Source: Vandiemenella viatica
Taxonomy: Eukaryota > Arthropoda > Insecta > Orthoptera > Morabidae
Direction: 5' to 3'
Assembly: GCA_031002005.1 (NCBI GenBank)
Contig: CM061921.1
Span: 123,162,597 to 123,226,596 of the forward strand
Length of the DNA: 64,000 bases
The position numbers and the translations under genes are program-made. Of the stretch, positions 23,080 to 34,546 are shown piece by piece; the first letter of the stretch is position 1; each line of letters begins with the position of its first letter. The notes below the pieces were generated by a model, which had not been told where the DNA came from, made no database searches, and saw only the letters and a program-made list of their open reading frames with translations.

Positions 23080-23222
23080 TAACTTCTCCTGTTTTTTACT
23101 ACAATCGCTCTTGGTACCGCATTTAATACTCTCTTTTCTTCCTGCTGTTTAAGAATTCATCCACCCAGCAAGTTATTTTATGATCTTCCACACTTGGTTA
23201 TATACCAGATGCTATGGCTCAA
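23080..23222 (-). pseudogene. non-LTR family A, short RT fragment
   Basis: Matches the minus family A copy at about 44590-44740: 'tttaagaattcatccacccagcaa.t.at.tttatgatctt' corresponds to 'tttaggaattcttctacccagcaaatcatctttttatcag', and 'tatggctca' ends both. It encodes the stretch after the AFDRV block (the ..WVEEFLKG.. region) in the minus direction. Only about 140 bp remain. Confidence 0.6.
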
Positions 23223-23299
23223 ATATTTACTGAAAGACAACTCACCAAATGCCTGCAGAAAAAACATTTCTGGTTGATATGGTTGTATTCGTTATTATT

Positions 23300-23470
23300 T
23301 GTGAGCTGATGAAGGTGGATGTGTTGCCTGGGGGCAGAGTGGGAGGCGGCTGGGGGCTGGGGGGCGGTGTGAAGGACCGTCGAGGACACTCCCGTCCCCC
23401 ACGCTGCCACAGCGCAACGCCAGTCTCTAAACACCAGCTCCCACGTTAAATTCAAACATCTTTTTCAGCA
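23300..23470. other. local GC-rich patch
   Basis: Contains 'gggggcagagtgggaggcggctgggggctggggggcgg', then C-rich sequence around 23390. It stands out from the AT-rich surroundings and lies just upstream of a small ATG-started frame. No defined repeat unit is visible. It may be a promoter-like patch or a transposon fragment. Confidence 0.3.
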
Positions 23471-23490
23471 TTAGGTAAAACTGCGAGAGG

Positions 23491-23655
23491 ATGGCAGCCG
23501 CCGAGCGTAGTAATGATAATATTTGTGACATAACGAAAATAACAATCGACGAAAATGTGTATTTAGTTGATGGTAACATAACCTCGACATCCTTTAGTGC
23601 TGTAACAGTCCTTATGTTTCAACTCTTTCGGTTGTTGGAGATGACAAAAGAATAA
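23491..23655 (+). CDS. small candidate ORF or first exon, unknown
   Basis: A 54-codon frame opens with ATG at 23491 in a fair context (gagaggATGG) and begins MAAAERSNDNICDITKITID. I do not recognise it. A possible splice donor 'gatg|gtaaca' lies after codon 27 (DENVYLVD), so it could be the first exon of a host gene, with the GC-rich patch as promoter. It is short enough to be chance, and no downstream exon was found. Confidence 0.2.
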   Translation: MAAAERSNDNICDITKITIDENVYLVDGNITSTSFSAVTVLMFQLFRLLEMTKE

Positions 23656-26368
23656 AGGAACGTAAAATCGGACGAAAAAAGGCAAGTTGTGTTTATGTAA
23701 ACATAGTGGTAATGCTGGAAAACTGCTAAACGACCATAAACAGTACACAAAAAAAATATTCAGTAGAAACTGATGTGTGGGTATACACTATCAGCATACT
23801 CCTTGCATTATTACAATCAGAATAAATGGAAGGCATCTTAACATTTCAGCAAATTATTTTCATAAACACATTTTTTTCTGCGACTTTCAGGACTGTTAGC
23901 AAGAAAAAACCAATCTCTCAAATCATTGCACGCATCATAATTCCAATAAAATTCTATAAATTTAAGTACCTCGCTTTTTGCTTGCCTCGGTTTTATTTCT
24001 GCAGTAATACTAACCGCGCTTATATATCAGTGCATTACATGTATTTGTACTTTATTGTTTTAATGAGAAAATAGGATTAAATACGGCCAACAACCAATCG
24101 TTTATATATATATATATATATTTTTAATTCTTCGCCCCATTAACTTTTCTTAATTTTTTTTAGATATTAAGGATTTTTCTAGGATGAATGTGTTTTCTGA
24201 TGATGTCGGAGAAAATTTTTATATTTTGAACTGAATCACAACTCAAAAAGGTAGATACTGTTTATTTTCATGTTAATGTTCCCCTGTAGAGATCGGAAAA
24301 TCCAGTTAAATATGGGGTGCTGGAGCTGCCTGTGAAGGAGTGACAGCTCCAAAATCCGTGAAATTTTTTCTACTAATTATTTCATTCTTATGAAAATACT
24401 TTGTCGTCTTCATTGTATAACAGAATAAAAATTATCCTATTAGAATGCAATTTGCGTATGTAAATATGCTCGTCCATAGAGAAATGGGAATTTAATGTCT
24501 CTATCTCTCCAAGCTCTCTAAATAAAGAATTTTGAAACATGGATTTCAGTGGGTCTCCTATTCCAGAGAATTTTTTAAATTTAAATCACGATTTTACATC
24601 ATTTTATTTTGATGTAAATAATTAATCAAAGTGAGATTTAGGTTTTTCAAATTATAAATTACTATCTCATCTTCTTACATTATTTTCAGTAACAATTCTA
24701 ATATACTTCTATATAAATAGATAGATTAACATATGAATCTATAAGCTGTAATTTTCAATGTGCTTGCAGCTCTTGTAGTTACAGAAGCCGCAAGACTAGT
24801 GTTTAGAAAATATCAATGTGTAATTTTGTGAAATGATTCTACCAAACCTATTTCCTTTGTTTTTATTTTTAGAGGCGTATTATCAGTATAATATTAGGAA
24901 GGGGTTCTGGGTGCGGTCGATCCTGATGCCATGAAAGTATAGAAGCCTAATGAAATCCATGGTTTTCATCTCGAAAGGTGAAATTTTTTAAAGTATTGCT
25001 AAGGATGATATCACACCTAGTAGTGCACTAACTTATAATTTTGCTCTCGTCTTCACGTCGAATCGAACGATCCTTATCCAAATTAAATTCACTAAACTTT
25101 TTTAAAGCTAGATAAATGGCTAGCAGTTATATATTGTCCTTGATATAGGTTACTGCCGGCTGCAAACGATAGGATATTATTGTTCAATTGCTAACTCCGT
25201 TAAGTGTGCTTTTCTACTTGAATACTAAAATTTGCCGAAGACTGAAAGAAATAACATATTGTACAGTAGACGACATTGATATTTTAGCTTAAGTACAGTT
25301 CGTTGTAAACAGTAATTTGCTTGTGTCTTGCAGCCAAGTGGCCGTGTTTTGAAGTAATCTTAACTCCTGGCTAGGGAACAGCTTGCGTAGTACTACCGTG
25401 GTCAATAACAATATTTCTTCACCTTTTACTTGTGTGCTCTACTGGTTAAATTATAACGTAAGGTTCTCAGTGTCGACGGCAAGAGGCTTAAACTGAAATG
25501 TTTAAGTAAGGAGTCATGTCACATGTTATACTGATGACAAACACGACAAAAAAATCTTTTTAAGACTTTCGACATCAATTACAAAAGCGCCTGAAAAATA
25601 ATAATAAAAAACCCTGAACTTGGATAAATTGTCAGTATTGAGGAACGCGAAAGTCAGCACAGACCACGCATTGGCGACTTACTGAATTAAGTTCTGATAA
25701 ATTTTCAGTTACTCTGAAGACCGTAGCTTGTCGAATCATCATTTTATAACACTCCATACATGAATTTACTGATTTCTCTAGCAATACACATGAGAATTCA
25801 ATCATGGCCGGGTCAATGAAGACGTCATTTTATAGATTAATGAAACACAACCCTTGTTGAGCTTCGGTTGCTAATACTGACGTGAATACGTCTGTACGGG
25901 AACCTTAGTCGAACACACTTTTAATTATTTCACATCCATCTGCGGAGTGCAGGTATTGGTTAAGTCAGTGCCAGCTGACGTAGGACTACGCAAATCAAAT
26001 TGAATCTTTACTATTTTGAGGTTATGTCATTACACTGAAGATATTTTGGGGATCCCGGCAGCCATCACAATTGTTGCCATACTCCTAAAGTCGTCTATCT
26101 TGTTGGTGCTGGTATAACGTCAACACTTTTCAGCGAATCCTAATGTTGTTTCTTGTGAAACACTCAAAGCCACTGTTTGCAGCTTTCGGTCTTTACGTCG
26201 CAAGCTTGAGCGAATCCATTGTTTAAGGTAGTTAGCCGATTGACCGTCTGATCTCGAAGCCTTTGAAATCCCTCAATTTCTCGCTTCTCGAACAATTATT
26301 CACTGAATCGTCATCCGGGCTTAGCAGAGATCGCGGGTTGATTTTAGGTGTCTATTTATGGTTTAGAC
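23656..26368. other. no feature recognised
   Basis: About 2.7 kb of AT-rich sequence with a (TA)n run at about 24102-24121. No transposon motif or exon-like frame was recognised. Confidence 0.5.
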
Positions 26369-26747
26369 CGGGGGTGGCCAACCCGCAGCCCTCAAGATTC
26401 ATCACACATTTACAAAATATATTTATTTTATAATGGCCAATGTAGTGAAAACCAATGTATTAAAAAAAAAAAAAAAAAATTATTTGCGCAATCATATATT
26501 CAAAAATTAACTATCGAAATTATGAGAAAAAATTAACTTTGAGTTTAAAATAATTATCTTGGGAATATATGACAGAAATTGCCTGATTAATTTATGACTT
26601 TACAGTTATGAGTTCGTAGAATAATTAAATTATATTTACTCCTAAAAATGTCTCCTAATATGGGTATACATAATTTAATATGCGGCCCGCGGAGTTATGA
26701 TTTATTTCCAAAGTGGTCCACAAGATCATTTGGGTTGGCCACCCCTG
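26369..26747. mobile_element. hAT-type non-autonomous element with 8-bp target duplication
   Basis: The ends are CGGGGGTGGCCAACCC on the left and, reversed, CAGGGGTGGCCAACCC on the right: an inverted terminus of the common CAGGGGTGG hAT type with one change. The 8-bp direct repeat GTTTAGAC flanks it exactly (26361-26368 and 26748-26755). Inside are a poly(A) run (26461-26479) and 'gcggcccgcgg' near the right end. There is no transposase. The length is 379 bp. The 8-bp duplication and the terminal bases are diagnostic of hAT. Confidence 0.92.
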
Positions 26748-28161
26748 GTTTAGACTATACTCCGTGTATCGCTTTCTTCAACAACTGATTGTTTCTTCTC
26801 CACAAGTAGAGAGATTTTTTTTATCAAAACCTAATGATTTCATTCTGACATGGCAGATTTGGTATTGCACCACGCTAATATGCTGTCTAACATATATCAC
26901 CTTGATTGAAACCTCTAAACGAACAATAGAAATTTTGTCTCAATTCTTATGTTCAAGTAATGACGTTGATAGTTGAACATTGAACTTCCAGTTTCGTTGC
27001 GTGTTGGGCTATGTATACCTATGTATACTATTACTGTGAACAAAAGTATTTTGTATAAAATAGGCCTATTGGTAATTAAATGGTGACATAATTTACAATT
27101 CGACGAGAAACTTTCGTCTTTACTCTATCCAAGGTCGAGGTCATGTAACACAAACTAGGAAGCGTGCACAAACTACGTCGTTTCCGGGGGGGGGGGGGGC
27201 TGGAAGGTTACGCTGGGCTACGTGGGGGGAGGGGGTTGTTCCGAGCCAGGCCACGTAGCTTTCCTTTCATAACATTTTTCACAGATAAAATGGGAAACAG
27301 AGCTCACAACAACATGTGAATATTTATTTCCCTCAGTTAATTACGTCCGTATGTAATTTACAATACTCTGACAAGAGTAAACGGTACAAAATGTCTTCTG
27401 CACGCTACCCTAGCGCTGTTTTTTTTAACTTTTTTAAAAGGTATAATAATTTCCAGAATGAATAGTGAGGAAATGGAATAAATGCCAAACTGTTTAAACA
27501 TGCAGAGGCCATAGTTGAAAGATCACGGAGCGATGGCGATCGGTTTGTCAGATACAGAGGTGACAACACCGACGCAGAAAACATCACGCTTTTCAAGAGA
27601 CCAAAGAATAATCAACTAGCACGACTTACCTATAACTCGCGACACAACCAAAAGTTTCTCACTCAGATACAGAACAGCAATGCCAGTCCTTGTAATAAAA
27701 ATCTCTTCCTAGTAAGAAATATACATAAACCAGGGATAATTTCTTAAAATACTTTCAACAGGCAGACAAAGGATAAAGATACCAAGTATGTTTGGCTTCT
27801 ACATAAAATAACGAACATTAAGTTTTCCTGCCATATATAAAGTGTACGCAAACCACCAACTACATACGTTTACTGGCTTGTGTTTGTTCATGATATATTC
27901 TGACATCACAGAAAAGCCTGCCCTTCTCCCTACTACCCATATATAAAATATGCGGGGCACTCTTCGCTCGAAACACCAGCTGCTACTGTAATAGCTAATG
28001 AAATGTTCTGTTTTCATCATCTAAACTAATCTGAAATGCCACCAAGAGGATCAGATTATAATCTAAACTATAAATCAATATTCTTACCAGAAAAAGTTGG
28101 ATATAACAAAGTTTATCAATCGTAAGCTGATCAGGGTACTGGACCCAGTGTTCAAGTTATA
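26748..28161. other. no feature recognised
   Basis: A G-run (27186-27200) and further G-rich sequence to about 27235. A 92-codon frame without ATG lies at 27469-27747 (contains RSRSDGDRFVRYRGD) and is not recognised. No repeats shared with the rest of the window. Confidence 0.4.
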
Positions 28162-29262
28162 TGGAACGTTAAAAAGAAACGAGCCGGAGTCTGGAATGTG
28201 CGAACGGGTGACAGAATGGTAATATCGTTGCGTCAGTAACAAAGAGGGTTTCCGACAAGACCGCGGAAGTCCAGATGCCCGCCGCTAGAGGGTCACGAGT
28301 GAAAGTCACGTGACTACAAAGCTAGCAGAAACGTCAGTCGTCCAGCGCTCATTCGTGTTGTAAGCAGTGAATTGGAGGCGCCAAAAGAAGAGCAAAGAGG
28401 TGTTGTTCGTTTTCTGACAGCGGAAGGAGTAAGGGGAACGAACATTCATCGAAGAATGTCACAAGTGTACGGTGAACACTGCATATCGATAGCAAGGGTC
28501 AAGGCGTGGCACAAGAGCTTCAGGGATGGACGGGTGTCGTTAGCCGATGATGCACGGTCTGGAACACCACACCGCATTACCGATGACATCGTCCAGCTGG
28601 TTGATGGACTCGCTACCCAGGACCGCCGAGTTACAGTGAAAGCCGTAGCCGCCGGGGTCGGATTGAGCGTCGGAAGTGTTTACATCATCATGACGGAAAG
28701 ACTGAACTGGCGCAAAATGTGCGCCCAATCGGTGCCCCACAGTCTTCAACCCCAACAGGAAGCATGTCGAATGGCCCACTGTCTCGAGCATATGCAATGC
28801 TGTGCCAGTGAAGGGAATGAGCTCCTGGCACGAATGGTGGCTGGAGATGAGTCTTGGTGTCATCACTTGGAACTAGAATCGAAACAACAAAGTCTCCAGT
28901 GGAAGCATCGAAGGTCACCACCACCTACAAAATCCAAGGCAATCCACACAAGTACAGGAAAGGTTATGCTGACGTTCTTCTTTGACCAAGACGGCCCCCT
29001 TCTGATAGACTTCCAGCAGCACGGGACAACAGTGACTGCCCTCTATTCAGAGGGGCAAACGATTCACCTCGGACGCCGACGTCAAGCAGTACGTGCGGAA
29101 CTGGTTCACATCGCAGCCCCAGGAATTTTACGAGACAACAATCCACCGCCTTGTGTCGCCGTGGGCCAAATGCCTCAACAGCCAGGGGCAATACTTCTGA
29201 AATACAGATACTGGTTTCTATTCCCAGGCCTCCGGCTCGTTACTTTTTTAACCAGCCTTATA
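28162..29262 (+). mobile_element. mariner element with terminal inverted repeats
   Basis: The left end (about 28162-28196) contains GTTAAAAAGAAACGAGCCGG and the right end (29221-29262), reversed, contains GTTAAAAAAGTAACGAGCCG. With flanking similarity the inverted repeats are about 30 bp. Both ends lie in TA-containing sequence ('ttatatgg' and 'cttatatt'), consistent with TA insertion. The span is about 1.1 kb, roughly 0.2 kb shorter than typical full mariners, matching a deletion in the transposase. Confidence 0.85.
28372..29200 (+). pseudogene. mariner transposase, internally deleted
   Basis: The frame begins near 28372 at a TTG codon; the original ATG seems lost. N-terminal helix-turn-helix: RMSQVYGEHCISIARVKAWH then DDARSGTPHRITDD and VGLSVGSVYIIM. 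The catalytic domain has VAGDESWCHHLELESKQQSL (first Asp) and GKVMLTFFFDQDGPLLIDF. The second and third catalytic Asp regions (HDNARPH and SPDLAPSDY types) are missing. A switched frame from about 29065 gives DADVKQYVRNWFTSQPQEFY and a KCLNSQGQYF end with stop at 29198-29200, the normal mariner C-terminus. The long uninterrupted frame past this point reads through the right inverted repeat, so its end is not real. Confidence 0.88.
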
Positions 29263-30040
29263 TTTAGCAACAATGTCGCTGGAACGGATGTCTCACACGA
29301 CAACCAGTCTTTTATACAACTTCATCGCGATTTGTAAATTTTCTGTTTTTCCGCAATATGGATCCTGCTAGCGCTGTATTCTTCTGCTAAACATACTCGA
29401 CATTCAGCACACGATGAGTAACGTCATGAACAACATGAGGTTGTGCCAAATACAAATCCTGTGATACTGTGATACTGCAATATGTTTCTGGGCACAACAA
29501 GTGATAAAGAGTAGTAAGTCATTTCCTTTACTGTATTGCACCCAAAATTTTCAAGTGTTAAAACTGATGTTAATATTCTAGATGTACGTGAAGTGTATTG
29601 CATGGCCACGTCAGCACTGGATTATTTACTGTTAAGACTGAAACTCCTCTCATGTAAGAGACTGTTGGTTTTTCAGGATGTTATGTGCGCAGTTACAAAA
29701 CATTAAAGCAATGTTAACTGGATGATGAATACAGTATCACCACATTGGACATTGTTCATTATACGAGTATCCTGTAGTTTAGTCCTGATGTGTGTAATAG
29801 GTTATGACAGATAAAAATCATAATATCTCATTTTATGTGTTTTATCATTTGTTATACACATCACTGGGCAATTAAAACACATTTCCAAAAGCACACTTGA
29901 CATTATGAAATTTATCCTTTACAACGTTCTACCATATGATTTGTTTTTAGGATAATCTATAGAAACCATCAAAACTTTTTCTGAAAATTCACCTATGTAT
30001 TTAATGACTTCATCCTCATCGGCGATAGTATGTATGTTAG
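29263..30040. other. no feature recognised
   Basis: AT-rich sequence with no shared repeats or coding pattern. Confidence 0.5.
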
Positions 30041-30238
30041 ACGCCATTAGAGTGCCAAGGTTTTTCGCCGATTATAATCTCCGTCCTGTCATACAGGTTT
30101 TCGTTTTCGTATTTCACGAAATCAGTCCAATCGAATATCGGGAAGGTATCTTCAAAAGTTCATTGTAGAATTCCATCCCGACCCTTGCACCCAGTGCTTT
30201 CTCTCCTTTAATGACTTCAACATCGACGAAGCCTAACG
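30041..30238 (-). other. coding-like relic of unknown origin
   Basis: Two adjacent minus-strand frames look protein-like. One (30235 toward 30120) contains GFVDVEVIKGEKALGARVGM. The next (about 30170-30050) contains DWTDFVKYENENLYDRTEII and GEKPWHSNGV before a stop. A further frame toward 29940 reads ADEDEVIKYIGEFSEKVLMV. Acidic and aromatic composition with few stops suggests a decayed gene or transposon ORF, but I recognise no family. A short MITE interrupts it at 30241. Confidence 0.3.
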
Positions 30239-30240
30239 GG

Positions 30241-30408
30241 GCGTCCATTAATTACGTGAGATGAAATCTCACGAGGGGTCCATCTAAGTCTCACGTCCTT
30301 ACGTCCATCTTGGTCATGGGGGGACCGACCAGATCTCTCCAAATCTCACCGTGGAAGGGTGAGGGGGTCCTGAATTCCGGAAAAACACCTCACGTAGTTA
30401 ATGGACGC
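30241..30408. mobile_element. short MITE with 20-bp inverted termini
   Basis: The left end GCGTCCATTAATTACGTGAG and the reversed right end GCGTCCATTAACTACGTGAG differ at one of 20 positions. The length is 168 bp and GC content is above the surroundings. Flanking bases do not give a clear target duplication, so the superfamily cannot be fixed. There is no coding capacity. Confidence 0.8.
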
Positions 30409-30769
30409 GAAAAAAACTAACCTCTCACCAAGAAAGGTCAAGAATCTTGTGGTAGTTCGTTTATGACACACAAATGCCTGTACATTGCACTTGTTACAGG
30501 TTCAATGAGTAGCTTTAGGGAACTAGCCGTGAGCCATCGGTCTCTCCTGGTGACCGCTCATTCCTTACTCTGCTGCAAACGATTGCTTTAGTAAACGAAT
30601 AGTTTATCATTAAAAATCAGACAAAATTTACATGAAACGTAGACCAGCCTCCTAGTGATACACTCTGGGCAACGTGATTGTTTGGCTAAATAGTCTACAC
30701 AGTCAGCCTCCCAGACAATCCTGTAGGACTTCCTGGCAACCACTGCACAGTAATCCTCAGGTCAATGAA

Positions 30770-33700
30770 CGGTTCTTTTCAGAACCAAAAGGCAAAAACC
30801 GTGGGACCTTCCCTAAGGGTTTCCCAACTTAACATGGAAGGAATTAGCCGATCAAAAAGCGATTGCCTTTCAAAATGTTTACTTGACCACAACGTCGATA
30901 AAGCCTGCATTCGATAAACCCACACCAAGCATGATTGGCAGCTGAGGTTGAGAAGAGAAATACAGAAATACAAAATCCTAGGTGCCATACATCATCGAAG
31001 TTACGGGTGCGCAACATATGCACGAAATGCTATTACCAAAGCCTGCCTCATCTCAACATGTACGAAAATAACATCCACATCATTACGATGGTGTATAAGC
31101 CCCTTTCTATCTAATGGCTGAGTGAATTTCTACCAGAGTCTCAACATCCCGTTTATTAGAAACTTCAGCAGCCATCACACAGGTTGGAAGTACACAGATA
31201 ACAACCAGGATGGAATCAGGCTACAGGAATGAGCGGCAGCAAATAACATGATCTTAGTTGTTAACCCGAAAGGCGCAGGTAGTTTTCAATCAGGAACCAA
31301 CCCAGATTTGTGTTTTTTTCTCATGTGATGAACAAAGCCACCTTCTACCAACTACAAGACGAGTCCTACAAGCTTTTCCATAAATTGAATACCGACCAGT
31401 CTTGCTTGAAGTTGGTTCAATAATTCCCATAATTAGATCCTCGCCTTTACCTAGATGGAACTTTGGGAAAGCAAAGAGGAAAGAATTTTCCGTTAACTTG
31501 GACAAAAACCTAAGAGGGATACCTCTATTAGCAAAATATCACAATAGATTAGTCACTGTAACTATAGCGACAGCTTAAAAACTATTCCTAGAGGCTTTAT
31601 AAAAGAGTATATCTCAGGCTGGAACGAAACATGCGAAATGTTATATGAGGCTTTCCAACAGAACGGGCGTACAGAAGTAGCCGACGAACTGCTGCAGAAC
31701 CTGGGCAACACGAGTAAACTCAATGGAATGACACAGTGTAATCCTTGAATTTCAAGAAGTCTAACCGCAAAGCGTGGGTCCTCCTCAAAAAGCTAGGTGG
31801 AACCCCACATAACCCTCAAGCAGAGCATCAGGTCACTCCAGACCAAATAGCAAGCCGACTTGCCAACCTGTCTAGAGTGAGCGCCGGTAAAGATCGGACT
31901 CGGAAAGTAAAAAAAAAACAAACAATTGTCTCATCTAAAAAGAATTTAGTCTGTCCCCACAAACCTCTCATCCCATTTCACTGATACAGAGGTGGCAAGG
32001 ACCATCAAACAAATGAAGAATGTAAGGCTCCTGGGTTTTGACCGAAGTTCACCCGGAGATCCTCAACCACTGGAAAAAATACCAAAAAATTGTTAGTCCA
32101 CTTCTTTACTAACAAACTAAAGACAAGTGTCATCCCTCGGTAATTTAAACGGGCAAAGATCATAACTATTCTGAAGACTGAAAAAAGCCCTGATGTTCCA
32201 GAGAATTATAGACCACTTTCATTGCTAACTACCACTTACAAGTTATTTGAAAAGATCATACAATAGAATGAGCCTAATTATTTTCGATAACCACCTGGTT
32301 GAACAGTCAAGTTTTAGACCTGCAAGAAACTGCGAAGATCAGGTCTTGGCTTGGCAACCCACTTAGAAGCAGGATTCGAGAGACGATTGCAGACTGGTGC
32401 TGTATTTGTTGACCTTACCACAGCCTACGATACAGTGTGGAGAGAGGGCGTGGTGTACAAACTACTGAACATCCTGAAGTGTAAAAAAATCACTTGTCTG
32501 ATCAATAACATGCTAGCTAACCGAACTTTATACATTTTCTCAGATAGTAAGATGTGCAAAGTAAGAAGAAGGAATAACGGAATGCCCCAAGGCTCAGTTC
32601 TGGATCCATTTCTTTTTAATGTATATGTACCCGACATTACTCAAAGAGAATCCATCTGACGATCTTGCACTAGTACAACAATCCCATAACTTTCAGAAAA
32701 TTGAAAAATAGCTTAATAGCAGACCTCAAAACCCTGAACAACTATTTTAAGAAATGGCTTTTCGTACCCAGTTCCAGCAAGACGGAAAATAGTGTCATTC
32801 AACTTAACAGTCGGGCGGTGAATCTCTAGCTTGACGTTTTTCTTGATGGCACTCCCCTGCTACATAAACCCTATTCAAAGTATTTGGGAGTCATAATGGG
32901 TCGCAACTTGTCGTACGATAAACATCTGATCAATCTTGCAGCAAAATTAAGAACTTGAAATAACAGTCTGCAGAAGTTAACTGGCACCTCCTGGCGAGCA
33001 TCCGCCTCCACACTTCGCAGAGCAGCACTGAGCCTTGTGTATTCTGCAGCTGAGTATTGCTCATCTGTCTGGATGAATATCACGCACACAAAAATATTGA
33101 CGTAGTTTTGAACCAGACAATGCGGATAATTAGTGAATGTATCAAGTCGACTCCACTGCACTGGCTGCCCGTTTTAAATAACATCAAACCGTCTACGATA
33201 AGACGACGCAAATGCCTAATTGACCAATATAATAAGATGTGTCATAACTTGGACCTCCTCATCCACGATGTTCAAAGAAACCCGATTTCAGAGACTTAAA
33301 TCGAGAAAACCGTGCGTAAAATCTGCAAAACAACTTGAATCTAATAATTTTAACAGGGGAGAAGCGTGGAGATCGGAGTGGACAGCCTCAGTCCCACCAG
33401 AATGGCACTCCTTGTTTGACAATCAACAGGCACTAAAGGCACTCAACCTACTCCATCAGGACTGCTCTCAACAGAGTTAGGTCTGGCCACGGCTGATCTG
33501 CTTCATCTCTTTACACACGGGGAATGAGAGATTCACCGGATTGTTACGGTGCTGAGACAGAACAGACCATCAGTCACGTGACCTTTTATTGCCAACTTCC
33601 AGCCTTCAGGGGATCACCGAAATACTTCATACATATTTCACAATAAGCGTTACATTGGCTGCGCTATGTCAAATTTGAATTTTAACTATAATTTAATGTA

Positions 33701-33782
33701 AAGTTTTATTAGTGTAAAACAATTGTATATAATTGTGTTATTGATTATGTGCTATGGCCAAAAGATAAATAAATAAATAAAT
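30770..33782 (+). pseudogene. Jockey-like non-LTR element D, endonuclease, RT and 3' end
   Basis: The endonuclease part (30770-31500) contains, in shifting frames, SKSDCLSKCLLDHNVDKACI, RRSYGCATYARNAITKACL-like text and a SSHHTGWKYTDNNQDGIRL block. The middle part has NRKAWVLLKKLGG at 31770. RT: PENYRPLSLLTTTYKLFEK (32195), GAVFVDLTTAYDTVWREGVV (32400) and NGMPQGSVLDPFLF (32578); the active-site block reads SDDLALVQQ near 32655, with the preceding Tyr/Ala codons damaged. The 3' domain shows YLGVxxxRNLSYDKHL-like text, RRAALSLVYSAAEYCSSVW and LHWLPVLNNI. The tail is (AAAT)n at 33764-33783. It is nearly full length but has several frameshifts. Confidence 0.85.
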
Positions 33783-33916
33783 CACGAAATATGTCAATAA
33801 GTATCACGAAATATGCGTGTTTATATCCAAAATACATACAATAGCCTATTGGGACCCCGTTTTTTTCTTGGTTTGGATAGCAGGTGAAAATATTGCGTAG
33901 AAGGATTACAGTATTA

Positions 33917-34507
33917 CACTGGTGGAAATTAAAAGTGTGGTACCCAGACAGGAATGGTGGAATTTTTGGAAACTTTGCAGATATTTTTAGGGTCATACGC
34001 AAAATAAATGATAACAAATTTAAATGGATCACGCTTTAGATACAGTTGTCAGTATGGTGTGCACCCATCTTGAGCACCAATACATTTGTGGATCCTTGCC
34101 GACACTAAATCGATAAGTGTTCGATTGTCTTTCTTGGGGTAAGTCTCTTGCCTGCACGTCTTGTGCAGTCAGTTGTTGCACAGTTTGTGCTGGGTGACCA
34201 TGTGATCTAATGTGTCTATTCCTGGCATCCCAGACATGCTCTATTTGGGACAAATCTGGGGACCAAGCATTACAAATTGGGATCCCTTGCAAGGCTTGTG
34301 TTGCTATGGTCGCAATATGAGGACAGGCATCATCCTGTTGGAAGCTGAAATTTGGATGGTGGACATGAAATGTATCACAATAGGGTGCAGCACCCCGTCC
34401 ACATAGTGGCGGGCTGCCATTGAGCCTTCAACAACAACCAACTCAGTCCTGCTGTCGAAAATCATTGCCCCCAAACCACGACACCAGTTGCTGTACCTGA
34501 AATCACA

Positions 34508-34546
<39 letters not shown>

